33,323 nucleotides of DNA from Trachelipus rathkii (taxonomy: Eukaryota > Arthropoda > Malacostraca > Isopoda > Trachelipodidae), in NCBI GenBank assembly GCA_015478945.1, contig JABUQX010088141.1, forward strand, positions 1 to 33,323, in the 5' to 3' direction. Below are positions 1-10,720 of the stretch, piece after piece (position 1 is the first letter of the stretch; the number at the start of each line of letters is the position of its first letter). The notes below the pieces were generated by a model that ran no database searches, had not been told where the DNA came from, and worked only from the letters and a program-made list of their open reading frames with translations. The translations under genes were made by a program, and so were the position numbers.

Positions 1-3000
1 TACGCAAACTAGTAGATTAGGATTGATAATGCTATTTTGTATCTAGTGGACGTATAGAGCCCTCGTGTATTACTATAATAATACTCACTAATCATATATA
101 TTATATAATATATATATAGCTTATCATATATTTATATATATATATATATACCGTTTATAATAGGCTATTTAAGTGTATATATTAATATTATTACCTGAAT
201 ACAGTTATCTAATATTGAATATATTAGCTATGACTTCTACACATTGAGTTATATCCTTTTATATAGTCCAGTATAAAAACAAAACTCAATTATCAGCAGA
301 TACCATATTTATATATATATTTAATATTATAGTATATATTTAAATTCACTCTAAACCCGTAAAACTCGTAGGTAGGTAGTCTTCCTTCCTATTAGTAAAA
401 AGTTATCGTCACCCAATAGTAATAAGAATTCACTTAAAATTTGCGTTATCATCGTATGTTTTTCAGGTAATAATAAAAATAAATTAAATAAATAATGAAT
501 AAAGCTATATATGATATGTATATATATATATAGGAGAGAGTAGGTAAAGTATTATTTAAGATAGTAGAATAGCACAATGGTGGTAATTGTTAACTCCTTC
601 TAAGAATCTGTACACTACTGTCCTGCCTGCCCGCTATGACAATCGGCTAATATTTTCTCTTTGTAGACACAGTGCAAGGGTTCGGCCAGTCCGGCCTATG
701 AGGAAAATGCAGACACAATGATAGCCAGCGGTATTCTAAAGAGGGTATCTGCGAGTCCTGAGTTGGAATTAAGCTTGTAAAGGAAAGGCTTATGAGATTA
801 AAAAAAAACCCACGTATGGAATTTACGCAGCTTCAAATGACATATTCGTAAATACCATTGAAAACATTCTGTTGAAGTGAAAAGCCGAGGCTGCGGGGCT
901 TACACAAGAAAGGTAAACCAGATAATGCTGCGACGAATTCCTTCAAGTACTTCAAGATTCCACAGACATACGAAGGGGTGCCACTTGACCCACAACGTCG
1001 ATGTATCATGTATCAAAAATCACCACGAGATGTAGCGATATATCCTTTACTAGCCAAAGACGAGTCCTCAATTCATTAATTGAGGCGCTCGGAATGGAAA
1101 CTAAATATTGAAGCGATTAAGTATCACTCCGAGATATATTTAAAGAAAACTTCTGATTGACAGGACCAGTTGTACTTTGTTTCCTAACTGCAGGATCGTG
1201 ACGGATGATGCTAGATCGTATATTGGCTACTATAATTCAACTGTATGAATGTGATGGATTGATATAGCTATTATTTAAGAGTTGAAGACACCTCAGTTAC
1301 AGTTATCATAATAAATACATTGGAGAGGAGATGGACAAGCCCTCTGGGTAACAATTACCTATTAATATAATATAGCAAAGTGCACCCACAGTTGTAAGTT
1401 TGCCTTATCCTTTTACCGACAGCTACTTTGCCGCTAGGTATCCGAATTATATAAAATTATCCTACGAGATCTTATATAGTTAACAGTATATACGGGGTAC
1501 TACTAGACTGTGATATACCGTAGAGATTAAGAGCTGTTGATCACAGTCACATATGATATAATGAGCCAATAATATTACCTGAACGGATTGGAAAAATTAG
1601 CTTATAGGAAACCTGCATCAGGAACGAGATAATAGGTGAATTACCTGGGAGATGTATCTGTAATAGTTATTCGGTGTGCTATGGTACCATAAATCCTACG
1701 ATATATATTGTATTCCGAGTACATAAGAAGAGTGTACTTCGTGGAGTTTGCTTACTTATTACAACTTAAGGTGATATTGTTATATAAATGGATACGCTAG
1801 AGCACATAAATATATGTTCCCATGGCATGCGATGATTATCTTTAGATAAGCATTGATTATAAGAGAAGTGGGAAGACTATAATACAGATTACTGATAATT
1901 GGATATGTAGTCTTAAATCGAGATTGATAACCACTATCTAATCATACAATGATCAATAGGATACAGACTGTAACTCAGACATACCATTAGTAACGTTATA
2001 CAAAATTTGACTGCGTGAAGATGGTGAATATTCACTTCACAACGACATCTATAATCTTATAGACGATCTCCGATTCAGCCACACGTAATATAATGTAATA
2101 TCACATACAAATCCAATATAAGATAGACAATATATATAACATAGATATAACATTATTTTATTTATTTTATCTATTTTATCTTTTATAATATTTCAATCCA
2201 AGGTTTTTTTTGGATTTTGAAATACTTAATAAATTTATTGATCAACTTAAATAACGCACACTAACCTTACTCATTTGTCACGTGATAGTTAAGAAATGTG
2301 AAGGGTTCCTTCATATAACAGAATATAGCGAGGCTCTCATATAGAAGTAGATGGTGAGCTATTCATAGTTGGTTTTTAGTGTACCTTGTGCTTAATGCCG
2401 CTATACGTCGGCAAGTCATATAATCTTTGATTCCGAAATTCCTGAACACAAAATTTATTGGACAAAATATATGGATGATGATGTATGATTCCGTGGTTCT
2501 GAGCGTATGCCATCACGGCGTAAAGTAGAGTGGCAACATGTAATCGTTAATATGTTGAATTACATCTTGGTAAAAGAAATAGCAATAAGAGTTTAAATTG
2601 TATAGTTTATCATTATATGAAGTGATAGAGGGAGGTTGATTCTATGAATAAATATTTTTCCCCTTCTAAATAATAAAATATAATTATTTGTTTTTATGGA
2701 TTTTAAAATAATTAATATTTATATATCTAAATATATAGAATAATTTTATTATTATGAAATACTCAAGTTGTCATCATTACCGACATTCTTTTTAATTTTA
2801 TTGATGTGTTTACATTTATATATTTATCTATTTTCATTTTATCCTGTATTGCCAATGAGTGTTTTTTTTTTAATTATTGGGTTGAGTAAAATTCGATTTA
2901 TATTTATTTCAATTGTGAAAATCAAAGAATGTGTAATGTATAAAGGTAATAAAGAGCTAAAGAAATAATGTAGGCTTGTCTTGCATATAATGACGCAGAA

Positions 3001-4130
3001 ACTCTTTCATATCTCATAGAAAATGAGTCAAAGTTGTTTTTGAGAAATGATGAAGTTTTGAAAACATTAACATATACTAACAGGTTTACAACTAAGTTTT
3101 ACTATAATTTATAGGGTATAGGGTAGTTTCTCATGGCGTAATTAAAGTTTAATTAAATAGGACCTGATATACGCCGGGATCACTCGGTTAACACAATACG
3201 TCACATGCACGTCTATCGGACTAGCTATGAAGACTATCCGTTCTGAGATATTCAGCAGTCACGGATTGAGAGCAAGAGACTACTCAGGTCACCGTTACGC
3301 GTGCCTGGAAGAAAACGCGAGCGTGACCAAGAGAATCGAGAGCAGGACAGCGCAAAACCGGGTACAACTGTAGGCGTGTCACGAGCGGAGACTCATGAGA
3401 GCGAGTATCGAAACATGTCAGAGGTGGCGACAGAGGATCAAGGCAGTTAGAACATATCAAAAAGGCTCAAGCGAGACCCTGTACATTAAGATAATTGTGG
3501 AAGGTGCATACACTAAAAATAGCAGTCCTCCGAGTCTGGTCTAGAAGTAATATCACAACAGGTCTGGAAAATAAGTACAGTCAAACAAACGAAACTATGA
3601 CATTAACAAGGGTCTAAGCTCCCCTCAGTACAAAGTGGGAGAACGAAAAAAGTATGATGATCCAGATGGGCGGGGTCATAGTGGAGGTGAGCGGCAAGAT
3701 ACTCATTGATCCACGCTGATCGAGTATTAAAAAATCTCAGTAGTCAACACAGAGAGTTAAGAACAAGTCAGAATAGCTGAGCTGAAGACCTAAACGAAGG
3801 TACGAAAAAACATCTTACAGCATGGAGGCTAAAAATCTGTAAAGATCATCGATCGACACAATATATTGGCGGGAGGTGTAGAACTAGAGAGCAATACGTA
3901 TGATCAGCGACGGGTGAGAGCGCTTTCGCTCCGTCGAAGGGTGCCGAACGCGCGCCTTTTCTTCGAAGGGGCTCAAAAAAGGGTTATGTCAAAAAACGGT
4001 CAAGGCCTATAATAAGGTCAAGGCCTAAAAAATCTAGGCCAAATAAGGTAGAATGGCATATTATGAGTTTCTAAGCCTAAAGAGAGTCACGGTTTTTTTG
4101 GGTTTCGGGAGTGGTTTTTTGGGTTTCTGG
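1..4130. other. Unassigned AT-rich non-coding DNA
   Basis: No open frame here resembles a protein I recognise. Short TA-rich runs occur near 100-150 and 515-535. An imperfect hairpin lies at about 2190-2222, where ATTTCAATCCA is answered after a T run by TGGATTTTGAAAT. The part from about 3170 to 3990 is visibly richer in G and C and in CpG than its surroundings, but has no frame or motif I can name. Near the right edge are two short direct repeats: GGTCAAGGCCT at 3998-4008 and 4016-4026, and a unit of the form GGT6-7GGGTTTC at 4091-4109 and 4113-4130. Confidence 0.5.
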
Positions 4131-4134
4131 TCGG

Positions 4135-5330
4135 TTATCTATTCCAATGTATCCTGTAATTCAACTTGTATTATTGCTATATATATAAATAATAAATTAT
4201 ATATATTTATATATAATTAAAATACATAAATGAATTAATAATGATGAATACAAATCACCAAAATTGATTAATTGAATAAAGATAAAATGATAAAGATGAT
4301 AAGAATGATATAATGATAAAAAGGTCGTTCTGCTGAACCCGAATAAAAAAATTAAAATAATAAAATAATAAAATAGTAAATAATAAAAATATATTAAAAT
4401 AATAAAATAATTATAAATAAAATAATATAATAATAAATTATAATAATATAATAAAAATAATAAAAAATAATAAAAAAAAATAAATAACTAAATAAAAAAT
4501 TAATAAATAATAAACAATAAAATAACAAATAATAAATATAATATAAATAATTAAAATTTATATAAAATAGATATAATAATAAAATATTAATAAACCAATA
4601 TATCCATATAAAATAAAAAATAATAAAATATATAAATAATTATAATGATAATATAAATAATAAAATAATAAATATAATAAATAATATATATAATAAAATA
4701 TTTTTTATAAAAAATAAAATTATAGAAATTATAATATTATAAAATTATAGAATTATAAAATTATAATTATAGTTTAAATTATATAATATTATATTATATT
4801 ATAAATATTATTTAAATATTATAAATATTATAAATTTAAAATAATAAAATAATAATAACTTTGTAATCAAATAGATAAATATAGTTAATTAGTGGCTACA
4901 TTATATAATTAGTTATATCAATTATCACAACTTAAAATAAATATAAATGATAATAATAAAAAATAATAATAAATAAATAAATAAATGTTATTTAAATAAA
5001 TATATATTAGATAATAAAGAATAATAAATTATAAATAATATAATAATAATAATAATAATATAAAATAATAATAATAATAAATATTATAAGGATAATAAAA
5101 TGAATAATAATAATAAATATAAAATATAATAAAAATAATAATAATAAAAATAATTAATAATCATATAATAATATAAATAAAAATATAAATTAAAAAATAA
5201 TAATAAAAATAAAATGAAAAATAATAAAAAAATAAAATAAATAAAATAAAATAAAAATAAAATAAAAATAATAATAATAGAAAATAATCAAAAATATATA
5301 ATAGTAATATTAAAAAAAAAAGAATTAAAA
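4135..5330. repeat. Long A/T-only low-complexity block, (AAT)n and (AAAT)n type
   Basis: From about 4330 to 5330 the plus strand is almost entirely A and T, built from AATA, AAT and TAA steps, with only scattered G or C. The plus strand is clearly A-rich, so this is not the self-complementary (TA)n seen elsewhere in the window. The 5040-5060 stretch is a clean run of AAT triplets. No coding signal is possible here. It is best read as an expanded, decayed A-rich microsatellite. Confidence 0.85.
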
Positions 5331-5506
5331 ATATTCAGTTGATAGTAAATAGATAAGAATTAGACAGCTGAAAAAATAGTGATTACGAGATATAAGTTTT
5401 GTCATATAAGTGTCATGATTGGGAAAATCGGGTGAGTAAATTATGGTATATCGCATATCAGATTTACAAGTAAGGGTTTTGTTTTACCAGAAAAAACATT
5501 ACATGC

Positions 5507-5647
5507 TGGCCACAAAATAAATAATTTTTTTTTGGCTGCCAAGGATTTATTTTATCAATTTTTAGTATTCGGAGGTGGTGGTCTGATTTTCAGAAAATCG
5601 ACATATAAATGTTTTTCAGATTGAGCTCTAGTTCTTGAGATACAGGG
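5507..5647 (+). repeat. Left inverted-repeat arm of the 5507-7815 element
   Basis: This arm is about 141 bp and pairs imperfectly with 7694-7815. The innermost 30 bases (5618-5647) match best, with a few indels. The outer part matches only in blocks. It contains a T run at 5525-5533 that probably varies in length between copies. Confidence 0.55.
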
Positions 5648-5875
5648 TTTCCAGATTAAATTTTAACTATTAAATTTTCTTTTTAATGCATATTTTACAG
5701 TAATATCTTGTTTATTTTTTCTTTAAGGTGGCTTTACCTTGTGAATTATATCTTATTTTTTTCTATTTTCAGAACACTATGAGTACTTACACGAAGAGCT
5801 GTTGAATAACAACCTATATGTATTTCTGCTTTCATTCTGTAAAGAATGTTTTCTCAAGAATTAAAAAAAATAATA

Positions 5876-7537
5876 TATGCTATGTATCTTTTGGTGAAGG
5901 CACGCATAGCTGGCATACTTGGAATGAAACTCGGAGACCGAAGATAAGTCTTGGGCTCCCATAATGGTCGTAAAACGTTGTTTCGAAATCTACGTCAGTG
6001 AAAATGGACGTAAGAAAGATGGTTGTTTGAAATATCTGTGTGGCCTCTGGTAGGCGGGAGCCAAACGAAATCACACAGTGACTGTTATTTTTGTTTGGGC
6101 TTAATGTGAAAGGTATCAATCGTTAACAGAATACGTAAATTTGAGTATCCGGATTTGGAATCAGCAAGGCGACGCTGTACTCACGAGCTCTCTGACTGAT
6201 GTCCCATCCCAGTTTTCACCTAACACTCCGACTAAGCATGTCGATGAATGATCGAGATATCCAGTGTGTGTGCACACTACTGCAGATATGGCATAGTGAT
6301 ATGAAGAAAGTATTCTACCAGCGAACAGTTCTCGCAGGAGAGATCATGATTTAGTACGAAAGTTAAATCCTCTCCAAGCACGATTCTGAGCTTTTAAGCA
6401 TCTAGACTTAAGTGAAAAGAACTGTCTCAAGGCCGAACGTAAAATAACTTCTCGGGACAAGAGAGGTAGTCTTTCTTCCAGTATTATCTGAAGAAGAGAC
6501 GCTAGTATACTGTCAAAGGAAATCCTGGACTCCTACTCCAAATGGGGTTCCCTAAACCCACCAGAGATTGGCGATTGTTTTTGGATGTTTCAGACGAGAA
6601 CTGAAGGTGTGTTTTATTGTACAAGAGCAATAGCTTTATCGGCATTCGATGTCCAATAGTCACTAAACAAACACTGGAAGAGGAAGATGAAAATAGTACA
6701 ATGATCTTGCAGAACCTTAGATATAATGAACACCAGTACCAGTGGCCTATATGCGTTGATTTGAAGATAGTCCATCTTACTTGGGCAGCAAAGTGGATAT
6801 AAAGTACCCGCTTGTGTTCCTATGCTGTGGGAATAGGTAGGGCTAAAGAAGACGCACTGGGAAAAGTTGTATGGCCTGCAGGGAAATATGACTGTAGGTG
6901 CATCAATATCATTGAACGACCTCTTGTTGACAAAAAGGGGGAAAATTATTTTCCCCGACTCGATCATCAAATAGGACTGATGAAAGCAATTTGTTAGGTG
7001 CCGCAAGACAAAGATGGTTGAATGTTTTCAATATGATTTGCAGATGTTTTCCCAGGGTTTGATATGAGAAACTCAAACTGGAATCTTACGGCCCCAATTT
7101 ACCAAATCATCAAGGATGACCAATTTCATAAATTCCATGACTGAATATGAACGCATTGCTCTTAAAATGTTTTGTCTTGGTTTGTCAGACTTTTTTGGGC
7201 CACGCAGAAATCTGCGTAACTATGTAGACTTTTCGTACAAAACTGCTCAGACGTTCGAAAAATTTGTAATGCAATTACAATGAATAGTCATCTTTCCTTA
7301 CATAGTCACTTAGATCTGGGTTTTTCCGGTTATAATCTTAGGATGTTATACGTGAGGAACGAGGGAAGAGTTCCATTAAGTATATCAATGGTGATGATCA
7401 CACAGTATCCAAGAAAGTGGGATAACACATTCATGATTGGCAGACTATTGTTTGGAGCCTGTCAGACGTGAATTGTGCACATTCGCCATCAGAATGACAA
7501 ATCATATAAATGGCGATTTGTTATGCATTTATTGTGA
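5876..7537 (+). pseudogene. Broken copy of a multi-copy arthropod hypothetical protein family
   Basis: Translated blocks from all three plus frames line up in order with a protein family that I recall from many arthropod genomes, where it is annotated only as uncharacterised. In order: LGMKLGD (5918), SDCYFCLG with a Cys-x-x-Cys pair (6077-6100), FEYPDLESARR (6140-6172), HDLVRKLN (6345), LSKHDSELLS (6370), DWRLFLDVS (6566), YNEHQYQWPICVDLKIV (within 6617-6802), LGQQSGYK (6780), IIERPLVDK and DHQIGLMK (within 6812-6997), INSMTEYERIALKMF (7128), LHSHLD (7298), KWDNTFM (about 7418) and KWRFVM ending at a TGA (7535-7537). Most blocks are in one frame, with brief shifts and stops such as TGA at 6602. 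The breaks are a mixture of indels and nonsense codons. A T-rich tract ending in CAG at 5770-5772 could be a splice acceptor upstream. The function is unknown; the family match is from memory. Confidence 0.8.
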
Positions 7538-7693
7538 TTTCATTGTACTGAATTGTATGTTTTTGACCTTTTAGCATTTTATGTACTTACTTATTAACTG
7601 AATTTGATATATATATTCGTGTTTTTTTTTTGTGAATTAATCGTTTACTTTAACGACTTCTGAAATGTTTGTGACACTAGGTATTTTGTGACC

Positions 7694-7815
7694 CCCTGTA
7701 TCTCAAACTGATAGCAATCTAGGAAAATCGAGGTCATATTCGGTTAAAATCTAGTGGCAAAAGATTTCATATAAGATTGACCTTCAAATTGTTTGCCGTC
7801 AAAATCTTGTTGGCC
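7694..7815 (+). repeat. Right inverted-repeat arm of the 5507-7815 element
   Basis: This arm is about 122 bp and is the inverted partner of 5507-5647. It begins 156 bases after the terminal TGA of the protein remnant and stops where the (TA)n tract begins, which suggests that the TA tract marks the element's edge. Confidence 0.55.
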
Positions 7816-7819
7816 ATTA

Positions 7820-8600
7820 TTAAATATATTATTATATTAATATATATATTATATTATATAATATATATTAATAATATATATATTTATCAATATGATAATT
7901 ATATTATATATATATAAATATATTATTATATATTTATATAAAGATATAAAATATTATATATATATTATTTTATATTTTTTTATTTATATATATATTATAT
8001 TTTTATTATAATATATATATGATAATTATGTATTATTATATAATATATTTATTATATTATATATATTATATATATAATATTATATATTATTATGTAGAGT
8101 AGATGAAATCTTACAATAAAGTGTGTAAAGTATATCATCACTCCTATTTATTGATTATTTGAAAGTAATATTGATTTATATATTTTCTTTTATGAAACCT
8201 TTATATTTTTTATATATACTTAGTATTTATTATTATATTTTATATTTTATATATTGTTATTATTTATATTTATATATTAAATGTTGTTTGTTTAGGATAG
8301 AGCATAGTCTGTTAGATACTTCTCGGCTGGTCATAACTATATTGCGTTTCAGTGTAATTTAACGCCTATTAATATATATTATATGTATTATATATTTATA
8401 GATTTATATATTATAATATATATTATATATATATAATATATATTTATAATATATATATATATATATATAGTAATAATTTATATATACTAAAAGATATATA
8501 TATTATATATATATTTATATATATATAAATGAGTATATATATACATAGGGAGGGCGGTATATAGATGGATATATTTATAGTATAATATAATGTTAATCAG
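7820..8600. repeat. (TA)n-rich low-complexity tract
   Basis: Two blocks of nearly pure T and A, at about 7826-8095 and 8365-8530, are separated by about 270 bases of T-rich DNA with a chance open frame (8159-8362) made of Ile, Tyr, Leu and Phe. The TA blocks are self-complementary and could form cruciforms. Confidence 0.8.
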
Positions 8601-9054
8601 TAAAGTAATAAAAGCGTAAAAAAAGTCAGTTTATTGTTATGTTACAGCGGGAATGGACCACCATGGAATGAAAGGGAAAAGGAAAAAGGAAGGAGTGAGG
8701 TAGAATTAGGTGCGAGAAGTTAATGGAGCCAGGATTATAAGAAAAGTAATGTGAGAACACTTGCAGATATTCATTGAATGTGGAACAAGATGATCTTGAT
8801 GAAATCTTGGATTCAAATAAAGGAAGCGTTTGTCTAAGTGCAAGAAGTATGTGGGTGTGTTAAAGTAAGAATAAGAAAACAAGAACCACATCCCCAATAG
8901 CGAGATAGTTTATTGGCAGTGACACAGATAGAATACAGCGGAATAAAAAAAAAAATTAATAAACACACTCAGCTGCAAATGAATACAAAAACAATGACAA
9001 CAATAAGAAAATAAAAAATAAAAAAACTAAAACAACAAAATCCCCAAAAAAAAA
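8601..9054. other. Unassigned, A-rich toward the right
   Basis: No recognisable frame. The last 110 bases before the GC-rich island are A-rich on the plus strand, with several runs of 9 to 12 A, ending in a poly-A run at about 9047-9058. Confidence 0.4.
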
Positions 9055-9330
9055 AAAACCGTCCGCGCGCCTGCTTCCGGCCTCCCCCGGCCCGTTCCTA
9101 TCTGACATAAAAAAAAACCTTCAGCAGAGCACAGAACTTCCGGTACATAACCGAAACGACGTCGCTTAAACCCCGCCCCGGATGTTGTGCCTAGCTCTAC
9201 CAAATACCGGTGAGTGCCCGAAAGTGGCAACCAGCCGAACCCCGTGCTGCCCTCCTGTCGGCGCGCCCCCCCCGCGGCCCGCGCCGTGTCGCTCGCTATT
9301 GGCCCGGCGCTCCCTGCCGCTCAAAAATGC
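9055..9330. promoter_or_regulatory. CpG-rich island with promoter-like motifs
   Basis: This is the sharpest rise in GC and CpG content in the window. Visible motifs are CTTCCGG (9074-9080) and ACTTCCGGT (9136-9144), both ETS-type; a GACGTC core (9158-9163), CRE-like; CCCCGCCCC (9171-9179), a GC box; and ATTGG (9298-9302), an inverted CCAAT box. A good splice-donor-like GTGAGT lies at 9210-9215 on the plus strand. The combination resembles a broadly active promoter with a short first exon, but no downstream coding exon is visible in the window. It could instead be a GC-rich transposon fragment. Confidence 0.35.
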
Positions 9331-10584
9331 AAGTGAACCACTTCCTAGAAAGAGAAGAATAGACGAAAAGGATTAGTATAGAGGAGTAAGAGGATTTCTT
9401 AAACATTAGAATAATATATGGAGATGATTATCCGTGAACTGATAAGATGAATGTGAAGGAAGTGTATAGAGAAACCATGTCAAAAATTATTTTCTCGCTC
9501 TCCTATTGTCTGATAATATTGTGAAGAGGCTTATATGACGATGAACAGTGAGTGATGCTGAATGATTGAAGTAGTTTTAAGCCATTATGTGTGGGTTTGA
9601 TGGTAGTAATGGAAAGAAGAGGGTAGAACATTTTGGCGTCATGTAAGGTAATAGTGATTAGAGAAGGTTTAACTTAAAGTGGCGACAAAAGAGCATATGA
9701 AATGAATAAGTTTTTGTAGTACGGAAAATAAGGTTAAGCACGCATGTAATTAGAATACGAATTTCAATATGCACGGAGAAACAAAAAGTGAAAGGAACAA
9801 CGATTGATTATTGATCTGGTCTATATGATCATGCTTATTAGGAGATTATAAATTGTTCAAGCTAATATATCACTAATGGCCCGTGGATGTTAATGAGTGT
9901 TGGTTGGAGGGTGTTGGTGTTTTTGGTATGAGTTGATTTTTGGCAACTTTGTCATGTGTGCCCGGAGTCGATATCTCTGACGCGGGTTGCTATCCTTCCT
10001 TACGTATCATCTTAGTGCAACTCTCGAGAGCATCCTTGAGTAAAAGAGGCATGGTTAAAAGCCAACTCCCTTGAATGGAACCACCGCGTACTCACTGACC
10101 AAACAGCCACTTGCAACAAATTGCTAAGAATGCTGGAGATACGGTTGTTTGACATTTACCTTAATACAGAGATGGAGGACATCTCAATCACCCATCAAAC
10201 ATCTATTTTAGCATTGGCCGTAATACTGGTGTCCCTGGATGTTATTATTGTTGCATAATAAAGTTACATCAGTGTTCTGGTCCTATTCTGCTAATCCTGT
10301 TATACCGTCTCATAGGAGTCCAGTGTTTGTATAAATATGGCTGCTTTACATTACTATGAACGAAAAGTAGTTACTATAAAAAGATATAGTATAAATGCAT
10401 CTATATAGGAACTAAATATAACTATAGTATTAGTATATAGATATTATATATATATGATATTTACTAAAGATCTAATATAGGTTATATATAATATATAAGT
10501 TTGTGAGTAATCTATTCATAGAGAACTACGAATAAGAGTTATACTATTATTTAATACATATGTGAATTCATCTTTGCTTCAAGA
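9331..10584. other. Unassigned non-coding DNA
   Basis: No frame longer than chance and no repeat that I recognise. The 9960-10320 part has more balanced composition than its surroundings and may be an old transposon fragment, but its translations show no motif I can name. From about 10330 the sequence becomes TA-rich. Confidence 0.4.
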
Positions 10585-10720
10585 TCAAAATATTCAATAG
10601 GGTGGTCGAATCAGGTTTTTTAAAATACACAACAAATAAATAAATTAATATTACTTATGCTGACCGGTTTCGTCAGACAATACATATAATGCCTTAAGTG
10701 AATCAGGAGCGAGGTCAGGA
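10585..10720 (-). repeat. Possible retroelement end fragment with a CGAAACCGGTC motif
   Basis: On the minus strand, CTGA (10706-10703) is followed about 30 bases later by TGACGAAACCGGTCA (10676-10662) and then an A/T-rich tail with TTTATTTATT. The CTGAC and GTCAG ends of the core can pair around GAAACCG. From memory, motifs of the type CTGA...CGAAAC followed by AATAAA-like sequence occur in the terminal regions of Penelope-like and some other retroelements, some of which carry hammerhead ribozymes. No convincing helix II joins the two parts here, so at best it is a decayed relative. Confidence 0.3.

Larger units (their letters stand above)
5507..7815 (+). mobile_element. Putative DNA transposon carrying an uncharacterised arthropod protein family
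   Basis: The broken protein remnant at 5876-7537 is flanked by two segments that match each other in inverted orientation. The inner part is strongest: 5618-5647, read on the minus strand, gives CCCTGTATCTCAAGAACTAG, and 7694-7720 on the plus strand gives CCCTGTATCTCAAACTGATA; both continue to AATCT. Further out both arms carry AAAATC, an ATTGA block and a GGCAGCC or TTGCCGTC block. Both end at TGGCC (5507-5511 and 7811-7815). Arms around a multi-copy protein suggest a cut-and-paste element. I see no target-site duplication, because the flanks are AT-rich and noisy. The superfamily is unknown; the arms could also be a chance or secondary inverted repeat. Confidence 0.55.

Noticed and set aside
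5880..6119. 79-codon minus-strand open frame
   Set aside because: It is antisense to the N-terminal blocks of the same plus-strand family, including SDCYFCLG.
6614..7006. 130-codon minus-strand open frame
   Set aside because: It is antisense to the well-matched plus-strand protein blocks YNEHQYQWPICVDLKIV and IIERPLVDK.
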